Origin: Roseiarcus sp963772555
GTDB taxonomy: Bacteria > Pseudomonadota > Alphaproteobacteria > Rhizobiales > Beijerinckiaceae
DNA length: 64,000 nucleotides
NCBI GenBank assembly: GCA_963772555.1
Contig: CAVYXQ010000011.1
Coordinates: 1 to 64,000 of the forward strand
Direction: 5' to 3'
Shown here: positions 34,460 through 42,782 of the stretch, in pieces
How the letters are laid out: every line of letters begins with the position of its first letter
Position numbering within the stretch: the first letter of the stretch is position 1
Program-made: the position numbers and the translations under genes
Notes under the pieces: generated by a model
What the model was told of the DNA's origin: nothing
The model's input: the letters and a program-made list of their open reading frames with translations, nothing else
Databases searched by the model: none

Positions 34460-35569
34460 ATGGCGACCTTCAAGCTCTTCCTTCTTCCTGGCGACGGCAT
34501 CGGCCCCGAGGTGATGGCGGAGGCCGAAAAGGTGATCCGCCACTTCAACTCGGAGGGTCTCGCGCGGTTCGAAACCGAGAAGGGCCTGGTCGGCGGCGCT
34601 GCCTACGAGATGCACGGCAAACCGATCAGCGAGGCGGACATGGACCGCGCCGCCGCGGCTGACGCTGTTCTCTTCGGCGCCGCCGGAGGCCCAAAATGGG
34701 ACGGCGTCCCCTATGAGGTTCGCCCCGAGGCGGGCCTCCTGCGGTTGCGCAAGGACCTCGGGGTCTACGCCAATTTGCGGCCGGCGATCTGCTATCCGGC
34801 GCTCGCCTCCGCTTCATCGCTCAAGCCCGAGGTGGTCGAGGGGCTCGACATCATGATCGTGCGGGAACTGACCGGCGGCGTTTATTTCGGCGAGCCCAAG
34901 CAGATCATCGATCTCGGCAACGGCCAGAAGCGCGCGATCGATACGCAGGTCTACGACACGTTCGAAATCGAACGCATCGGCCGCGTCGCCTTCGACCTCG
35001 CACGCAACCGGGGAAACAAGGTGACCTCGGCGGAAAAGCGCAACGTGATGAAATCGGGCGTGCTGTGGAACGAGGTCATGACCGCGCTGCACAAGCGGGA
35101 GTTCGCCGACGTCGCGCTCGAGCACCAGCTCGCCGATGCGCTCGGCATGCAGCTCGTACGCTGGCCGAAGCAGTTCGACGTCATCGTCACCGACAACCTG
35201 TTCGGCGACATGCTCTCGGACGTCGCGGCGATGCTGACGGGCTCGCTCGGCATGCTGCCCTCCGCCTCGCTCGGCGATGTGGACGTCAAGACCGGCAAGC
35301 GCCGGGCTCTCTATGAGCCGGTGCACGGCTCGGCCCCCGATATCGCCGGCAAAGGCCTCGCCAATCCGATCGCCATGATCGGCTCCTTCGGCATGGCGCT
35401 GCGCTATTCGTTCGGGCTCGGCGAAGCGGCCGACCGGCTCGACGCCGCCATCGCCACGGTCCTGTCGAAGGGCCTGCGCACCGCCGACATCAAGAGCGAA
35501 GGCGCCGCGGTCGTTTCCACCAGCCAGATGGGCGACGCCATCGTCGCCGAACTGGCGCGAGGCGCCTGA
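34460..35569 (+). CDS. leuB: 3-isopropylmalate dehydrogenase
   Basis: Oxidative decarboxylation of 3-isopropylmalate in leucine synthesis; 369 aa. LFLLPGDGIGPEVMAEAEKV is the N-terminal nucleotide loop. GAAGGPKWDGVPYEVRPEAG, LRLRKDLGVYANLRPA and IVRELTGGVYFGEPK are hallmarks of LeuB rather than isocitrate dehydrogenase. The metal-binding DNLFGDMLSDVAAMLTGSLG and HGSAPDIAGKGLANPIAMIG motifs are intact. ATG 34460 is chosen; ATG 34451 would add three residues. A REP-like hairpin pair follows. Confidence 0.96.
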   Translation: MATFKLFLLPGDGIGPEVMAEAEKVIRHFNSEGLARFETEKGLVGGAAYEMHGKPISEADMDRAAAADAVLFGAAGGPKWDGVPYEVRPEAGLLRLRKDLGVYANLRPAICYPALASASSLKPEVVEGLDIMIVRELTGGVYFGEPKQIIDLGNGQKRAIDTQVYDTFEIERIGRVAFDLARNRGNKVTSAEKRNVMKSGVLWNEVMTALHKREFADVALEHQLADALGMQLVRWPKQFDVIVTDNLFGDMLSDVAAMLTGSLGMLPSASLGDVDVKTGKRRALYEPVHGSAPDIAGKGLANPIAMIGSFGMALRYSFGLGEAADRLDAAIATVLSKGLRTADIKSEGAAVVSTSQMGDAIVAELARGA

Positions 35570-35580
35570 AGCAAATCGCC

Positions 35581-35688
35581 TTCTCCCGCAAAGCGGGAGA
35601 ACGCTGCGCGAAGCGCCGGATGAGGGCCCTTGTCGGCTGAGGCCCAGTGCTTGCCCTCACCCCGTGCCTCTCCCGCAAGCGGGAGAGG
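35581..35688. repeat. REP-like element with two palindromic hairpins
   Basis: Hairpin 1: TTCTCCCGC, AAA, GCGGGAGAA (35581-35601). Hairpin 2: CCTCTCCCGC, AA, GCGGGAGAGG (35667-35688). The intervening GCGCGAAGCGCCGGATGAGG and CCCTCACCCCG are familiar from dispersed extragenic repeats of Hyphomicrobiales. It lies between leuB and metX and may also stop leuB transcription. Confidence 0.75.
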
Positions 35689-35783
35689 GGCGCGTTGCGC
35701 TTTCTAAGCTTGCGTTAACCGCTAATCCTGCATAACAAACACTCCGTTCGGAAAAGAGAACGGCCGGCGAAAGGGCGCGAAGA

Positions 35784-36956
35784 ATGCGGGATGCAGCGAT
35801 CGTGGCGAACGGCGCCGCGGGACAGTCCGTCTCGCCCGACAGTCCGACGCTCAGGATCGGCCCGCCTGCCGCTCTGAAAATGGATTCCGGCGCGCGCCTG
35901 ACGCCGCTCACGATCGCCTACCAGACCTATGGCGCGCTCAACGCCAGCAAGTCGAACGCCCTCATGGTTTGCCACGCGCTGACCGGCGACCAGCACGTGG
36001 CCAACCGACACCCCGTCACCGGCCGCGGCGGCTGGTGGGAGACCATGGTCGGACCGGGCCGACCGTTCGATACCGACCGTTTCTTCGTCATCTGCCCGAA
36101 CGTGCTCGGCGGCTGCATGGGCACGACCGGGCCCGCTTCGATCAATCCCGAGACCGGCGAGCCCTACGGCCTCGACTTTCCCATCGTCACCATCGGCGAC
36201 ATGGTGCGCGCCCAGTCGCTTCTCATCGACCATCTCGGCATCGACAGCCTCTTTTGCGTCGTCGGCGGCTCCATGGGCGGCATGCAGGTCCTGCAATGGG
36301 CGGCGGCCTATCCCGAGCGCGTCTTCGCCGCGCTGCCGATCGCCACTTCCTTCCGTCATTCCTCGCAGAACATCGCCTTCCACGAGGTCGGCCGGCAAGC
36401 GATCATGGCCGACCCCGACTGGCGCGGCGGCCGCTACCTCGTCGAGGGCGCTCGGCCATCGAAGGGGCTCGCGGTCGCCCGGATGGCCGCGCATATCACC
36501 TATCTGTCGGACAGCGCCCTGCACCGGCGCTTCGGCCGCAACCTGCAGGACCGCGCGGCCCGGACGTTTTCCTTCGACGCCGACTTCCAGATCGAATCGT
36601 ACCTGCGCCACCAGGGCGCGATCTTCGTCGAGCGCTTCGATCCGAACTCCTATCTCTACATGACGCGGGCGATGGACTATTTCGATCTGGCGGCCGACTA
36701 CGGCGGCTCGCTCGCCAACGCCTTCAAAGGCTCGCGCACGCGTTTCTGCGTCGTCTCGTTCACGTCCGACTGGCTGTTTCCGACCAGCGATTCCCGGGCG
36801 ATCGTCCGGGCGCTGAACGCCGGCGGCGCTTCCGTTTCCTTCGTCGAGATCGAGACCGACCGCGGCCATGACGCCTTCCTGCTCGACGTGCCCGACCTCA
36901 TCGACACGACGAAGGGCTTCATCGACGCGGCCGCCAGGGCCCGGGGCATCGCATGA
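35784..36956 (+). CDS. metX: Homoserine O-acetyltransferase
   Basis: Alpha/beta-hydrolase enzyme making O-acetylhomoserine for methionine synthesis; 390 aa. Family blocks are LTIAYQTYGALNASKSNALM, VCHALTGDQHVANRHPVTGR, NVLGGCMGTTGPASINPETG and the nucleophile elbow VVGGSMGGMQVLQWA (Ser in GGSMGG). The catalytic Asp and His are in SFTSDWLFPTSDSRAIV and TDRGHDAFLLDV. The stop overlaps metW (ATGA). The metX-metW pair is the usual alphaproteobacterial arrangement. Confidence 0.96.
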   Translation: MRDAAIVANGAAGQSVSPDSPTLRIGPPAALKMDSGARLTPLTIAYQTYGALNASKSNALMVCHALTGDQHVANRHPVTGRGGWWETMVGPGRPFDTDRFFVICPNVLGGCMGTTGPASINPETGEPYGLDFPIVTIGDMVRAQSLLIDHLGIDSLFCVVGGSMGGMQVLQWAAAYPERVFAALPIATSFRHSSQNIAFHEVGRQAIMADPDWRGGRYLVEGARPSKGLAVARMAAHITYLSDSALHRRFGRNLQDRAARTFSFDADFQIESYLRHQGAIFVERFDPNSYLYMTRAMDYFDLAADYGGSLANAFKGSRTRFCVVSFTSDWLFPTSDSRAIVRALNAGGASVSFVEIETDRGHDAFLLDVPDLIDTTKGFIDAAARARGIA

Positions 36957-37615
36957 GCCTCGCCAGAGCCGCGCATCCGCCGCGCGTCGACCTTCTCCGC
37001 GTCGCCGAGTTCGTCGCCCCGGGCTCGAAGGTGCTCGACGTCGGCTGCGGCGACGGCGAATTGCTGCGCCTCCTCGCGGTGGAGCGCGATGTCGACGGTC
37101 GCGGCGTCGAACTCTCCCAGCAAGGGGTCAACGACTGCGTCGCAAAGGGCCTCTCGGTCATCCAGGGCGACGCCGACGCCGACCTCGCCGATTATCCCGA
37201 CGGCGCCTTCGACTATGTGATCCTGTCGCAGACGCTGCAGGCGACTCGCCATCCCCGCGTCGTGCTCGAGCACCTGCTGCGCATCGGCCGGCGCGCCATC
37301 GTGTCGGTGCCGAACTTCGGCCACTGGGCTGTCCGGATGCAGCTCCTGTTTCATGGCCGCATGCCGGTGACGCAGAGCCTCGCCTATTCCTGGTACGACA
37401 CGCCGAACATTCACTTCTGCACCATCGCGGATTTCGTCGACCTGGCGCGCGAGGTCGGGGCGACCATAGACAAAAGCGTCGCGCTCGGCCGCGACGGCCA
37501 GCCGTTGCACGGACTTTGGTCGCACTGGGCGTGGAACCTGTTCGGCGAACAGGCGATCTTTCTCCTGCACCGGGACGAGGCGGGCGCCTGTAGAAAGTCA
37601 GTGCGACTCAGTTAG
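36953..37615 (+). CDS. metW: Methionine biosynthesis protein MetW
   Basis: Methyltransferase-fold partner needed for MetX activity in proteobacteria; 220 aa. The nucleotide loop is VLDVGCGDGELLRLLA near residue 25; RGVELSQQGVNDCVAKGLSV and VILSQTLQATRHPRVVLEHL follow. VSVPNFGHWAVRMQLLFHGR and YDTPNIHFCTIADFVDLA are MetW hallmarks. It overlaps metX by 4 bp and is probably translated with it. Confidence 0.95.
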   Translation: MSLARAAHPPRVDLLRVAEFVAPGSKVLDVGCGDGELLRLLAVERDVDGRGVELSQQGVNDCVAKGLSVIQGDADADLADYPDGAFDYVILSQTLQATRHPRVVLEHLLRIGRRAIVSVPNFGHWAVRMQLLFHGRMPVTQSLAYSWYDTPNIHFCTIADFVDLAREVGATIDKSVALGRDGQPLHGLWSHWAWNLFGEQAIFLLHRDEAGACRKSVRLS

Positions 37616-37861
37616 CGGCGCGCGGCAGGTTCGCGAAGGCTCCCACGATGTCGCCGACAACGTCACTCCAAAGGCCGCGGCGAGCAGGTCAAACCGCTCG
37701 AGCTTAGCCGTGGCGACATCATCCCGCCGCCAATCGACATTGGCGACGCCGGCGGCCTTGGCGCGCGCTACGCCTTCGGCCAGCATCGACGCGGAAATAT
37801 CTATCCCCGCCACGCGGCCCGGCCAGCGGTGCGCCCGAATTCCAGGGTCGGAGCGCGGCAA
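37616..37861 (-). pseudogene. Remnant of a class I SAM methyltransferase
   Basis: The reverse strand encodes GRVAGIDISASMLAEGVARA, then NVDWRRDDVATAKLERFDLL and AAAFGVT, which matches the SAM-binding middle of UbiE-like methyltransferases. The expected continuation appears in another frame (VGDIVGAFANLPRAAN), so there is a frameshift near 37645. Both the N-terminal SAM loop and the C-terminal half are missing. This is a decayed fragment between metW and the DUF29 gene. Confidence 0.65.
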
Positions 37862-37918
37862 CCGCAGCCGGCATCGTCGAAATGATTCCCTAAGCCTCGC
37901 TCAACGCCTATATTCCGA

Positions 37919-38341
37919 ATGATGAAGTACGACACTGACCTTTATCAATGGTCGATCGAGCAGGCCGACGCCTTGCGCCGCCGGGCCGTAAACGAACTCG
38001 ACTATGACAACCTGGCCGAGGAAATGGAAAGCGTGGGCAGAAGCGAACGGCGCGAAATCCGGTCCCGGCTGGAAACCATTCTGATCCATCTTGTGAAATG
38101 GCACTATCAGCCTCAGAAACAGAGCGACAGCTGGCGCGCCTCCGTCGCAGAAGCCCGACAACGGATTGAAGACGTTCTCGCTGATAATCCGTCATTGCGG
38201 TCGTTTCCGGCCGAGGCTCTCGCCAGCGCCTATCGCCTCGCGCTCCTCGACAAGGCGATTCGGCGGCTTGAACTCTTGCATCTACCCGACGCCTGCCCCT
38301 GGGCGATTGACGACGTGTTACGGGACGATTTCTGGCCGTGA
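37919..38341 (+). CDS. DUF29 domain protein
   Basis: 140 aa. Contains the DUF29 pattern: YDTDLYQWSIEQADALRRRA, DNLAEEMESVGRSERREIRS and LIHLVKWHYQPQKQSDSWRA, then a C-terminal LLDKAIRRLELLHLPDACPW. DUF29 proteins are cytoplasmic, mainly helical, of unknown function, and abundant in cyanobacteria and alphaproteobacteria, often in variable regions with mobile or toxin-antitoxin-like genes. The second ATG (37922) is equally possible. It is isolated from its neighbours. Confidence 0.85.
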   Translation: MMKYDTDLYQWSIEQADALRRRAVNELDYDNLAEEMESVGRSERREIRSRLETILIHLVKWHYQPQKQSDSWRASVAEARQRIEDVLADNPSLRSFPAEALASAYRLALLDKAIRRLELLHLPDACPWAIDDVLRDDFWP

Positions 38342-38426
38342 GCCTCCCACGTTCGACCGCCCGCGAACGGCGACATCTCACGCCCTTCGCCGACGACGTC
38401 GAGTTGTCCACGCGGATCGGCTAAGG

Positions 38427-38891
38427 TCATTCTCGTCCGCTAGCCAGCCGACGCCCCTCCCGCATCGCGGCGGCAAACTTCCCCAAAAGGCGCGTCAGCT
38501 CCGACACCTCCTCGGAGGCCCAATCGCTGAAAATCGCGCGATACATTTGCTCCCGCGCCGCGTCGATGCGCCGGCTCATCGTCTTGCCTGCGCGGGTCAC
38601 GACGGTGCGGCGGGTGCGGCGGTCGTCGGCGCTTTCGACGCGCCTGATGAGCCCCAAGCTTTCGAGCCTGGCGAGCTGACGGCTGACGGTCGTGTGGTCG
38701 CGGTTCATTCCCGCGGCGAGTTCGACCACGCCGATCGGGCCGAAGCGCTCGATGCCGATCAGCAGCGGAAACAACGCGCGATCAAGCCTGATGCCGGCCG
38801 CCGCGATAAGCGCTTCGTCGCGGTGCGGCTCGTTCATTACGCCGATGATTTCGAGCAGGGCCATGTGAAGGGCGCGGAGCTCCGGGCTCAT
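38427..38891 (-). CDS. MarR family transcriptional regulator
   Basis: 154 aa winged-helix repressor. The DNA-binding part reads FPLLIGIERFGPIGVVELAA, GMNRDHTTVSRQLARLESLG and the wing LIRRVESADDRRTRRTVVTR. The C-terminal helix (LTRLLGKFAAAMREGR) is the dimerisation region. ATG 38889-38891 is preferred; the open frame extends upstream into the intergenic operator. It is divergent from a quinone-oxidoreductase-like gene, which it presumably represses; such pairs often respond to electrophiles or phenolics. Confidence 0.92.
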   Translation of the reverse strand: MSPELRALHMALLEIIGVMNEPHRDEALIAAAGIRLDRALFPLLIGIERFGPIGVVELAAGMNRDHTTVSRQLARLESLGLIRRVESADDRRTRRTVVTRAGKTMSRRIDAAREQMYRAIFSDWASEEVSELTRLLGKFAAAMREGRRLASGRE

Positions 38892-38906
38892 ATGTGTATC
38901 TTGCAC
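38889..38906. promoter_or_regulatory. Possible MarR operator half-site at its own start codon
   Basis: ATATGTG followed after six bases by GCAC, resembling the left arm and spacing of the palindrome at 38939-38961. It overlaps the marR start codon, as expected for autoregulation. Confidence 0.4.
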
Positions 38907-38938
38907 GGTTTTGGTTGACGGGGACGGCGGCGGCGGGT

Positions 38939-38961
38939 ATATGTGCATTGTACACACATAT
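38939..38961. promoter_or_regulatory. Candidate MarR operator
   Basis: Imperfect palindrome with arms ATATGTG and CACATAT around a nine-base centre containing TTGTAC. It is centred between the marR start and the GTG of the divergent oxidoreductase gene. Confidence 0.55.
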
Positions 38962-38985
38962 TGCGGATCCGAAAGGGCCTCCGTC

Positions 38986-39936
38986 GTGAAAGCTGCGATC
39001 GTTCAGGGACCGGGGCAGACGCCCGTATATGCCGATTTCCTCCCGCCGGCCCCGGCCGAGGGCGAGCGGTTCGTCAAGGTGACGGCTGCGGCGCTGACGC
39101 AGTTTGCCCGCAGCCGGGCTTCGGGCGCGCACTACAGTTCATCGGGCGCCTATCCGTTCGTCGCCGGCGTCGACGGGGTGGGTAGGCTCGAGGATGGCGC
39201 CCGCGTCTATTTCCTCGCGCCGCGCGCGCCCTACGGCGCCTTCGCGGAACGGACCGTCGTGACTGTCCCGCAATGCCTGCCCCTGCCCGACGATCTCGAC
39301 GACGTTACGGCGGCGGCGATCGCCAATCCCGGCATGTCGTCCTGGGCCGCGCTCGTCGAGCGCGCCCGGCTCGCGTCGGGCGAGACCGTGCTCGTCAACG
39401 GCGCGACCGCAACCGCCGGCCGGCTTGCCGTGCAGATCGCCAAGCACTTGGGGGCGAAAAAGGTGATCGCGACGGGCCGCAATCCGAAAACGCTGGCCTC
39501 GCTGGCCGCCCTCGGGGCCGACGCGACAATCGCTTTGAGCGCCGATGAGGCCGCCCTCGAGGCGAGCTTTCGCGGCGCCTTCGCGGAAAAGATCGACGTT
39601 GTGCTCGATTATCTCTGGGGCCGCAGCGCAGAGCTATTGCTCTCCGCCGCCGACGCGGCGCCGAAATCGGCGCAGATCCGCTTCGTTCAGATCGGCGCGG
39701 TGACGGGCGGGCAGATTTCGCTTCGCGCCGACGTGCTGCGTTCGACGCCGATCGCAATCATGGGCAGCGGGCTCGGCAGCGTGCCGGGTCCCCGGTTCGT
39801 TGCGGCGATCCGCGCCGTGCTCGCGGCGGCGAAGCCCGCCGGCCTGCAAGTCGCGACCCGAGCCGTCCCCCTCGCTGAGATCGAGAGCGCTTGGACGCAG
39901 GCTGAGGACGGGCGGCGCGTGGTGTTCGTCCGGTAG
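38986..39936 (+). CDS. Quinone oxidoreductase-like MDR protein
   Basis: 316 aa, zinc-independent medium-chain dehydrogenase/reductase. From GTG 38986 it reads VKAAIVQGPGQTPVYADFLP; SGAYPFVAGVDGVGRLEDGA matches the N-terminal barrel. The NADP(H) Rossmann region is VLVNGATATAGRLAVQIAKH, then LGAKKVIATGRNPKTL. The zinc-ligand cysteines of alcohol dehydrogenases are absent. The ribosome site GAAAGGG supports the start. Control by the divergent MarR gene through the operator at 38939-38961 is likely. Substrate is unknown, perhaps a reactive quinone or enone. Confidence 0.85.
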   Translation: MKAAIVQGPGQTPVYADFLPPAPAEGERFVKVTAAALTQFARSRASGAHYSSSGAYPFVAGVDGVGRLEDGARVYFLAPRAPYGAFAERTVVTVPQCLPLPDDLDDVTAAAIANPGMSSWAALVERARLASGETVLVNGATATAGRLAVQIAKHLGAKKVIATGRNPKTLASLAALGADATIALSADEAALEASFRGAFAEKIDVVLDYLWGRSAELLLSAADAAPKSAQIRFVQIGAVTGGQISLRADVLRSTPIAIMGSGLGSVPGPRFVAAIRAVLAAAKPAGLQVATRAVPLAEIESAWTQAEDGRRVVFVR

Positions 39937-40066
39937 CCGCAGCGAGCGCGGCTTCGCCGTCGCCCGTGATGCATGCAGTTGGCGCGCCGCTGCTTTGGGC
40001 GTTATCGGGAGGACGCCGAGAAGTTCGTCAGGTTGACAGTTGCGGCTGAAGCACAAGGAGGACCTC

Positions 40067-40837
40067 ATGGCGCGAATCTTCATCACCGGCTCGTCGGACG
40101 GGCTCGGCCTGATGACCGGGCGGCTGCTGGCCGAGCAGGGACACGCGGTCGTGCTGCATGCCCGCAACGAGGCGCGCGCCAGGGACGCGAAGTACGCCGT
40201 GCCGCTCGCCGAAGCGGCGTTGATCGGCGATCTTTCGACGCTCGCGGCCATGCGCGACGTCGCGGAGCAGGCGAACGCGCTCGGCCGCTTCGACGCGGTG
40301 ATCCATAATGTCGGCATCGGCTATCGCGAGCCGCGCCGGGTCGAGACCGTCGACGGCCTCAGCCAGCTCTGGGCCGTCAACGTGCTCGCGCCCTATGTGC
40401 TGACCGCGCTGATGCAGAAGCCCGGCCGGCTCGTTTATCTGAGCTCAGGCATGCACACCGGCGGCGACCCGAGCCTCGACGACCCGCAGTGGTCGCGCCG
40501 CCCCTGGAACGGATCGCAGGCGTATTCGGACACCAAGCTGCACGACGTGCTGCTCGCCTTCGGCGTGGCGCGGCGCGGGCCCGACGTGCTGTCGAATGCG
40601 ATGACCCCGGGATGGGTGCCGACCCGGATGGGCGGCGCGGGTGCGCCGGACGACCTCGCGCAGGGCCATTTGACCCAGGCCTGGTTGGCCGTCAGCGACG
40701 ATCCCGGCGCGCTCGTCACCGGCGCCTACTTCTACCATCAGCAGCCGGGGCGCCTGAACCCCGCCGCGCGCGATCCCGCGCTACAGGACCGGTTGCTCGA
40801 CTATTGCCGCGAGGCATCGGGCGTGGCCTTGGCGTGA
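40067..40837 (+). CDS. Short-chain dehydrogenase/reductase
   Basis: 256 aa SDR. The cofactor motif is IFITGSSDGLGLMTGRLL, followed by VVLHARNEARARDAK (Arg favouring NADPH). IHNVGIGYREP occupies the NNAG position, the catalytic Ser is in LVYLSSGMHTGG and Tyr-X3-Lys in AYSDTKLHDVLL. It resembles atypical SDRs of plants and bacteria that are annotated only generally. AAGGAGGA gives a strong ribosome site for ATG 40067. It lies 130 bp after the oxidoreductase gene and could belong to the same MarR-controlled unit. Confidence 0.88.
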   Translation: MARIFITGSSDGLGLMTGRLLAEQGHAVVLHARNEARARDAKYAVPLAEAALIGDLSTLAAMRDVAEQANALGRFDAVIHNVGIGYREPRRVETVDGLSQLWAVNVLAPYVLTALMQKPGRLVYLSSGMHTGGDPSLDDPQWSRRPWNGSQAYSDTKLHDVLLAFGVARRGPDVLSNAMTPGWVPTRMGGAGAPDDLAQGHLTQAWLAVSDDPGALVTGAYFYHQQPGRLNPAARDPALQDRLLDYCREASGVALA

Positions 40838-40884
40838 AGCGTCGGAGGCCGCCCAGTGGCGATCGGGGGTCTCAACCCTGAACC

Positions 40885-42689
40885 TCAGCTTTCCAGGTCC
40901 TCGCGCAGGATTTCGAGCGCCAGCCATTCGTCCTCCGCCTTTTCGAGGCTCTCGCGGACCTCGCCGTAGCGCTCGGTCGCCGTGAGAAAGGCGGCGGGCT
41001 CACGATGGGCGAGATCGACGTCGGCAAGACTGCGCTCGAGCGCCGCCAGCTCGCTCCGCAACGCCTCGATGCGATCGGGAAGCTCTTCGAGTGTGCGCTT
41101 CTCGTTGAAGCTCAACTTGCGCTTCGCCGGGCTCCGCTCGGTTCCCCGGCCGGCGGGCTTCGCAGGCGCTGTCGGCGGGGGCGATGCAGCCGGGCCGGCG
41201 AGACCATAGCCGCGCTGCGCCACCATGTCGGAATAGCCGCCGGCATATTCGGTCCACCGCCCGCCGCCCTCGCTGACGATCACCGACGTCGCAACCCGAT
41301 CGAGAAAGTCGCGATCGTGGCTGACGATCAGGATCGTTCCGGCATAGTCGCTCAGAAGCTCCTGCAACAGGTCGAGCGTCTCGATGTCGAGATCATTGGT
41401 CGGTTCGTCGAGCGCCAGCAGATTCGACGGCGCCGCCAAGGCGCGCGCCAGCATCAGGCGGCCGCGCTCCCCGCCCGACAATTTGCCGATCGGCGTGCGG
41501 GCCTGCTCGGGCGGGAACAGGAAGTCCGCCATGTAGCCGATGACGTGGCGGCGCTCGCCGTTGATCGTCACGCTGTCGGTGCCGCCGCCGGTGAGCGCGT
41601 CGACCAGCGTCGTCGTCGGCTGCAGCGATCCCCGCATCTGGTCGAGGCTCGCCATGAGCACATTCGCTCCGGTGCGGATGCTTCCCGAGTCGGGCGCGAC
41701 GGCCCCGGTCAGGAGGTTGATCAGGGTCGTCTTGCCCGAGCCGTTGGCCCCGATAACGCCGATCCTGTCGCCCCGCATGATGCGAAGCGAGAAATCCCGG
41801 ACGATCGTCTCGCCCTCGTAAGCCTTGCTGATTTCTCCGCCTCGACCACGAGCGCGCCTGACGGCTTGGCCTCCTGAACGGCCATGTTCGCCAGACCCAC
41901 CGACCGGCGCGCCTCGTGGCGCTCACGGCGGAGTTCGGCGAGCTCGGCGACACGCCGCATGTTGCGCTTGCGACGGGCGGTGACGCCATAGCGCATCCAG
42001 CGCTCTTCGTTGACGATCCGCCGGTCGAGCCGGCGTCGCTCCAGCTCCTCCTCTTCCAGTTTCTTGTCCCGCCACGCCTCGAACGCGCCGAAACCCTGAT
42101 CGAGCCGGTGCGTCGCGCCCCGATCGAGCCAGACCGTCGCATCCGTCAGGTCGGCGAGCAGGCGCTTGTCGTGGCTGACCAGCGCGAGCGCCGACCGGCA
42201 GCCGGCGAGGTGGGCTTCGAGCCATTCGATGGCGATCAGGTCGAGATGGTTGGTCGGCTCATCCAGAAGAAGGATATCCGGCTCGGGCGCGAGAGCCCTC
42301 ACCAGCGCCGCGCGCCTGGCTTCGCCGCCCGAAAGATTCATCGGATCCGCGGCCAGGCCGAGCCCGAGCTCGGCCATCATGCCGCGAGCCGCATATTCGT
42401 CGTCATGCTCGCCGAGCCCCGCAAGCACATAGTCGAGAGCCGTCGCGAAGCCGGAGAGGTCGGGCTCCTGGGGCAAATAGGCGAGTTGCGCGGTCGGCTG
42501 GACGAATCGCGTTCCCCGGTCCGGGGTCGCTTCCCCCGCCGCGATCCGCAGCAGCGTTGACTTGCCCGAGCCGTTGCGGCCCACGAGCGCGATGCGGTCG
42601 CCCGTCGAGATGGATAGCTCCGCGCCGTCCAGCAGCGGCGCGCCGCCGAACGTCAGGGCAATGTCGCGCAACTGCAGAACGGGCGGCAT
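40885..42689 (-). CDS. ABC-F family ATPase (Uup-like), with one frameshift
   Basis: Soluble tandem ABC ATPase of the ABC-F type, acting on ribosomes or DNA-repair intermediates. Domain 1 has Walker A ALVGRNGSGKSTLLRI, signature LSGGEARRAALV and Walker B DILLLDEPTNHLDLIAIEWL. The linker ERWMRYGVTARRKRNMRR is Uup-like. Domain 2 has GVIGANGSGKTTLINLL, LSGGERGRLMLARAL and LLALDEPTNDLDIETLDLLQ. A C-terminal coiled coil follows (LPDRIEALRSELAALERSLA). The frame changes near 41831-41835: after VVEAEK one A seems missing from a run; restoring it reads ISKAYEGETIVRDFSLRIMR. Sequencing error or a recent lesion are both possible. Confidence 0.88.
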
Positions 42690-42782
42690 CAAAACGTCTC
42701 GGAGAGGGGTTCGCTCGCCAGAGCGGCTCGCCTCACCCCGGCGCTCGATTCGAGGATCGCGACCTTGGGCGCTTTCCTGCGT

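Noticed and set aside
35690..35783. Possible SAM-II riboswitch upstream of metX, suggested by CTTGCGTTAACCGCTAA
   Set aside because: Some resemblance to the SAM-II core, but I could not build the P1 stem and pseudoknot by eye. A covariance-model search would decide.
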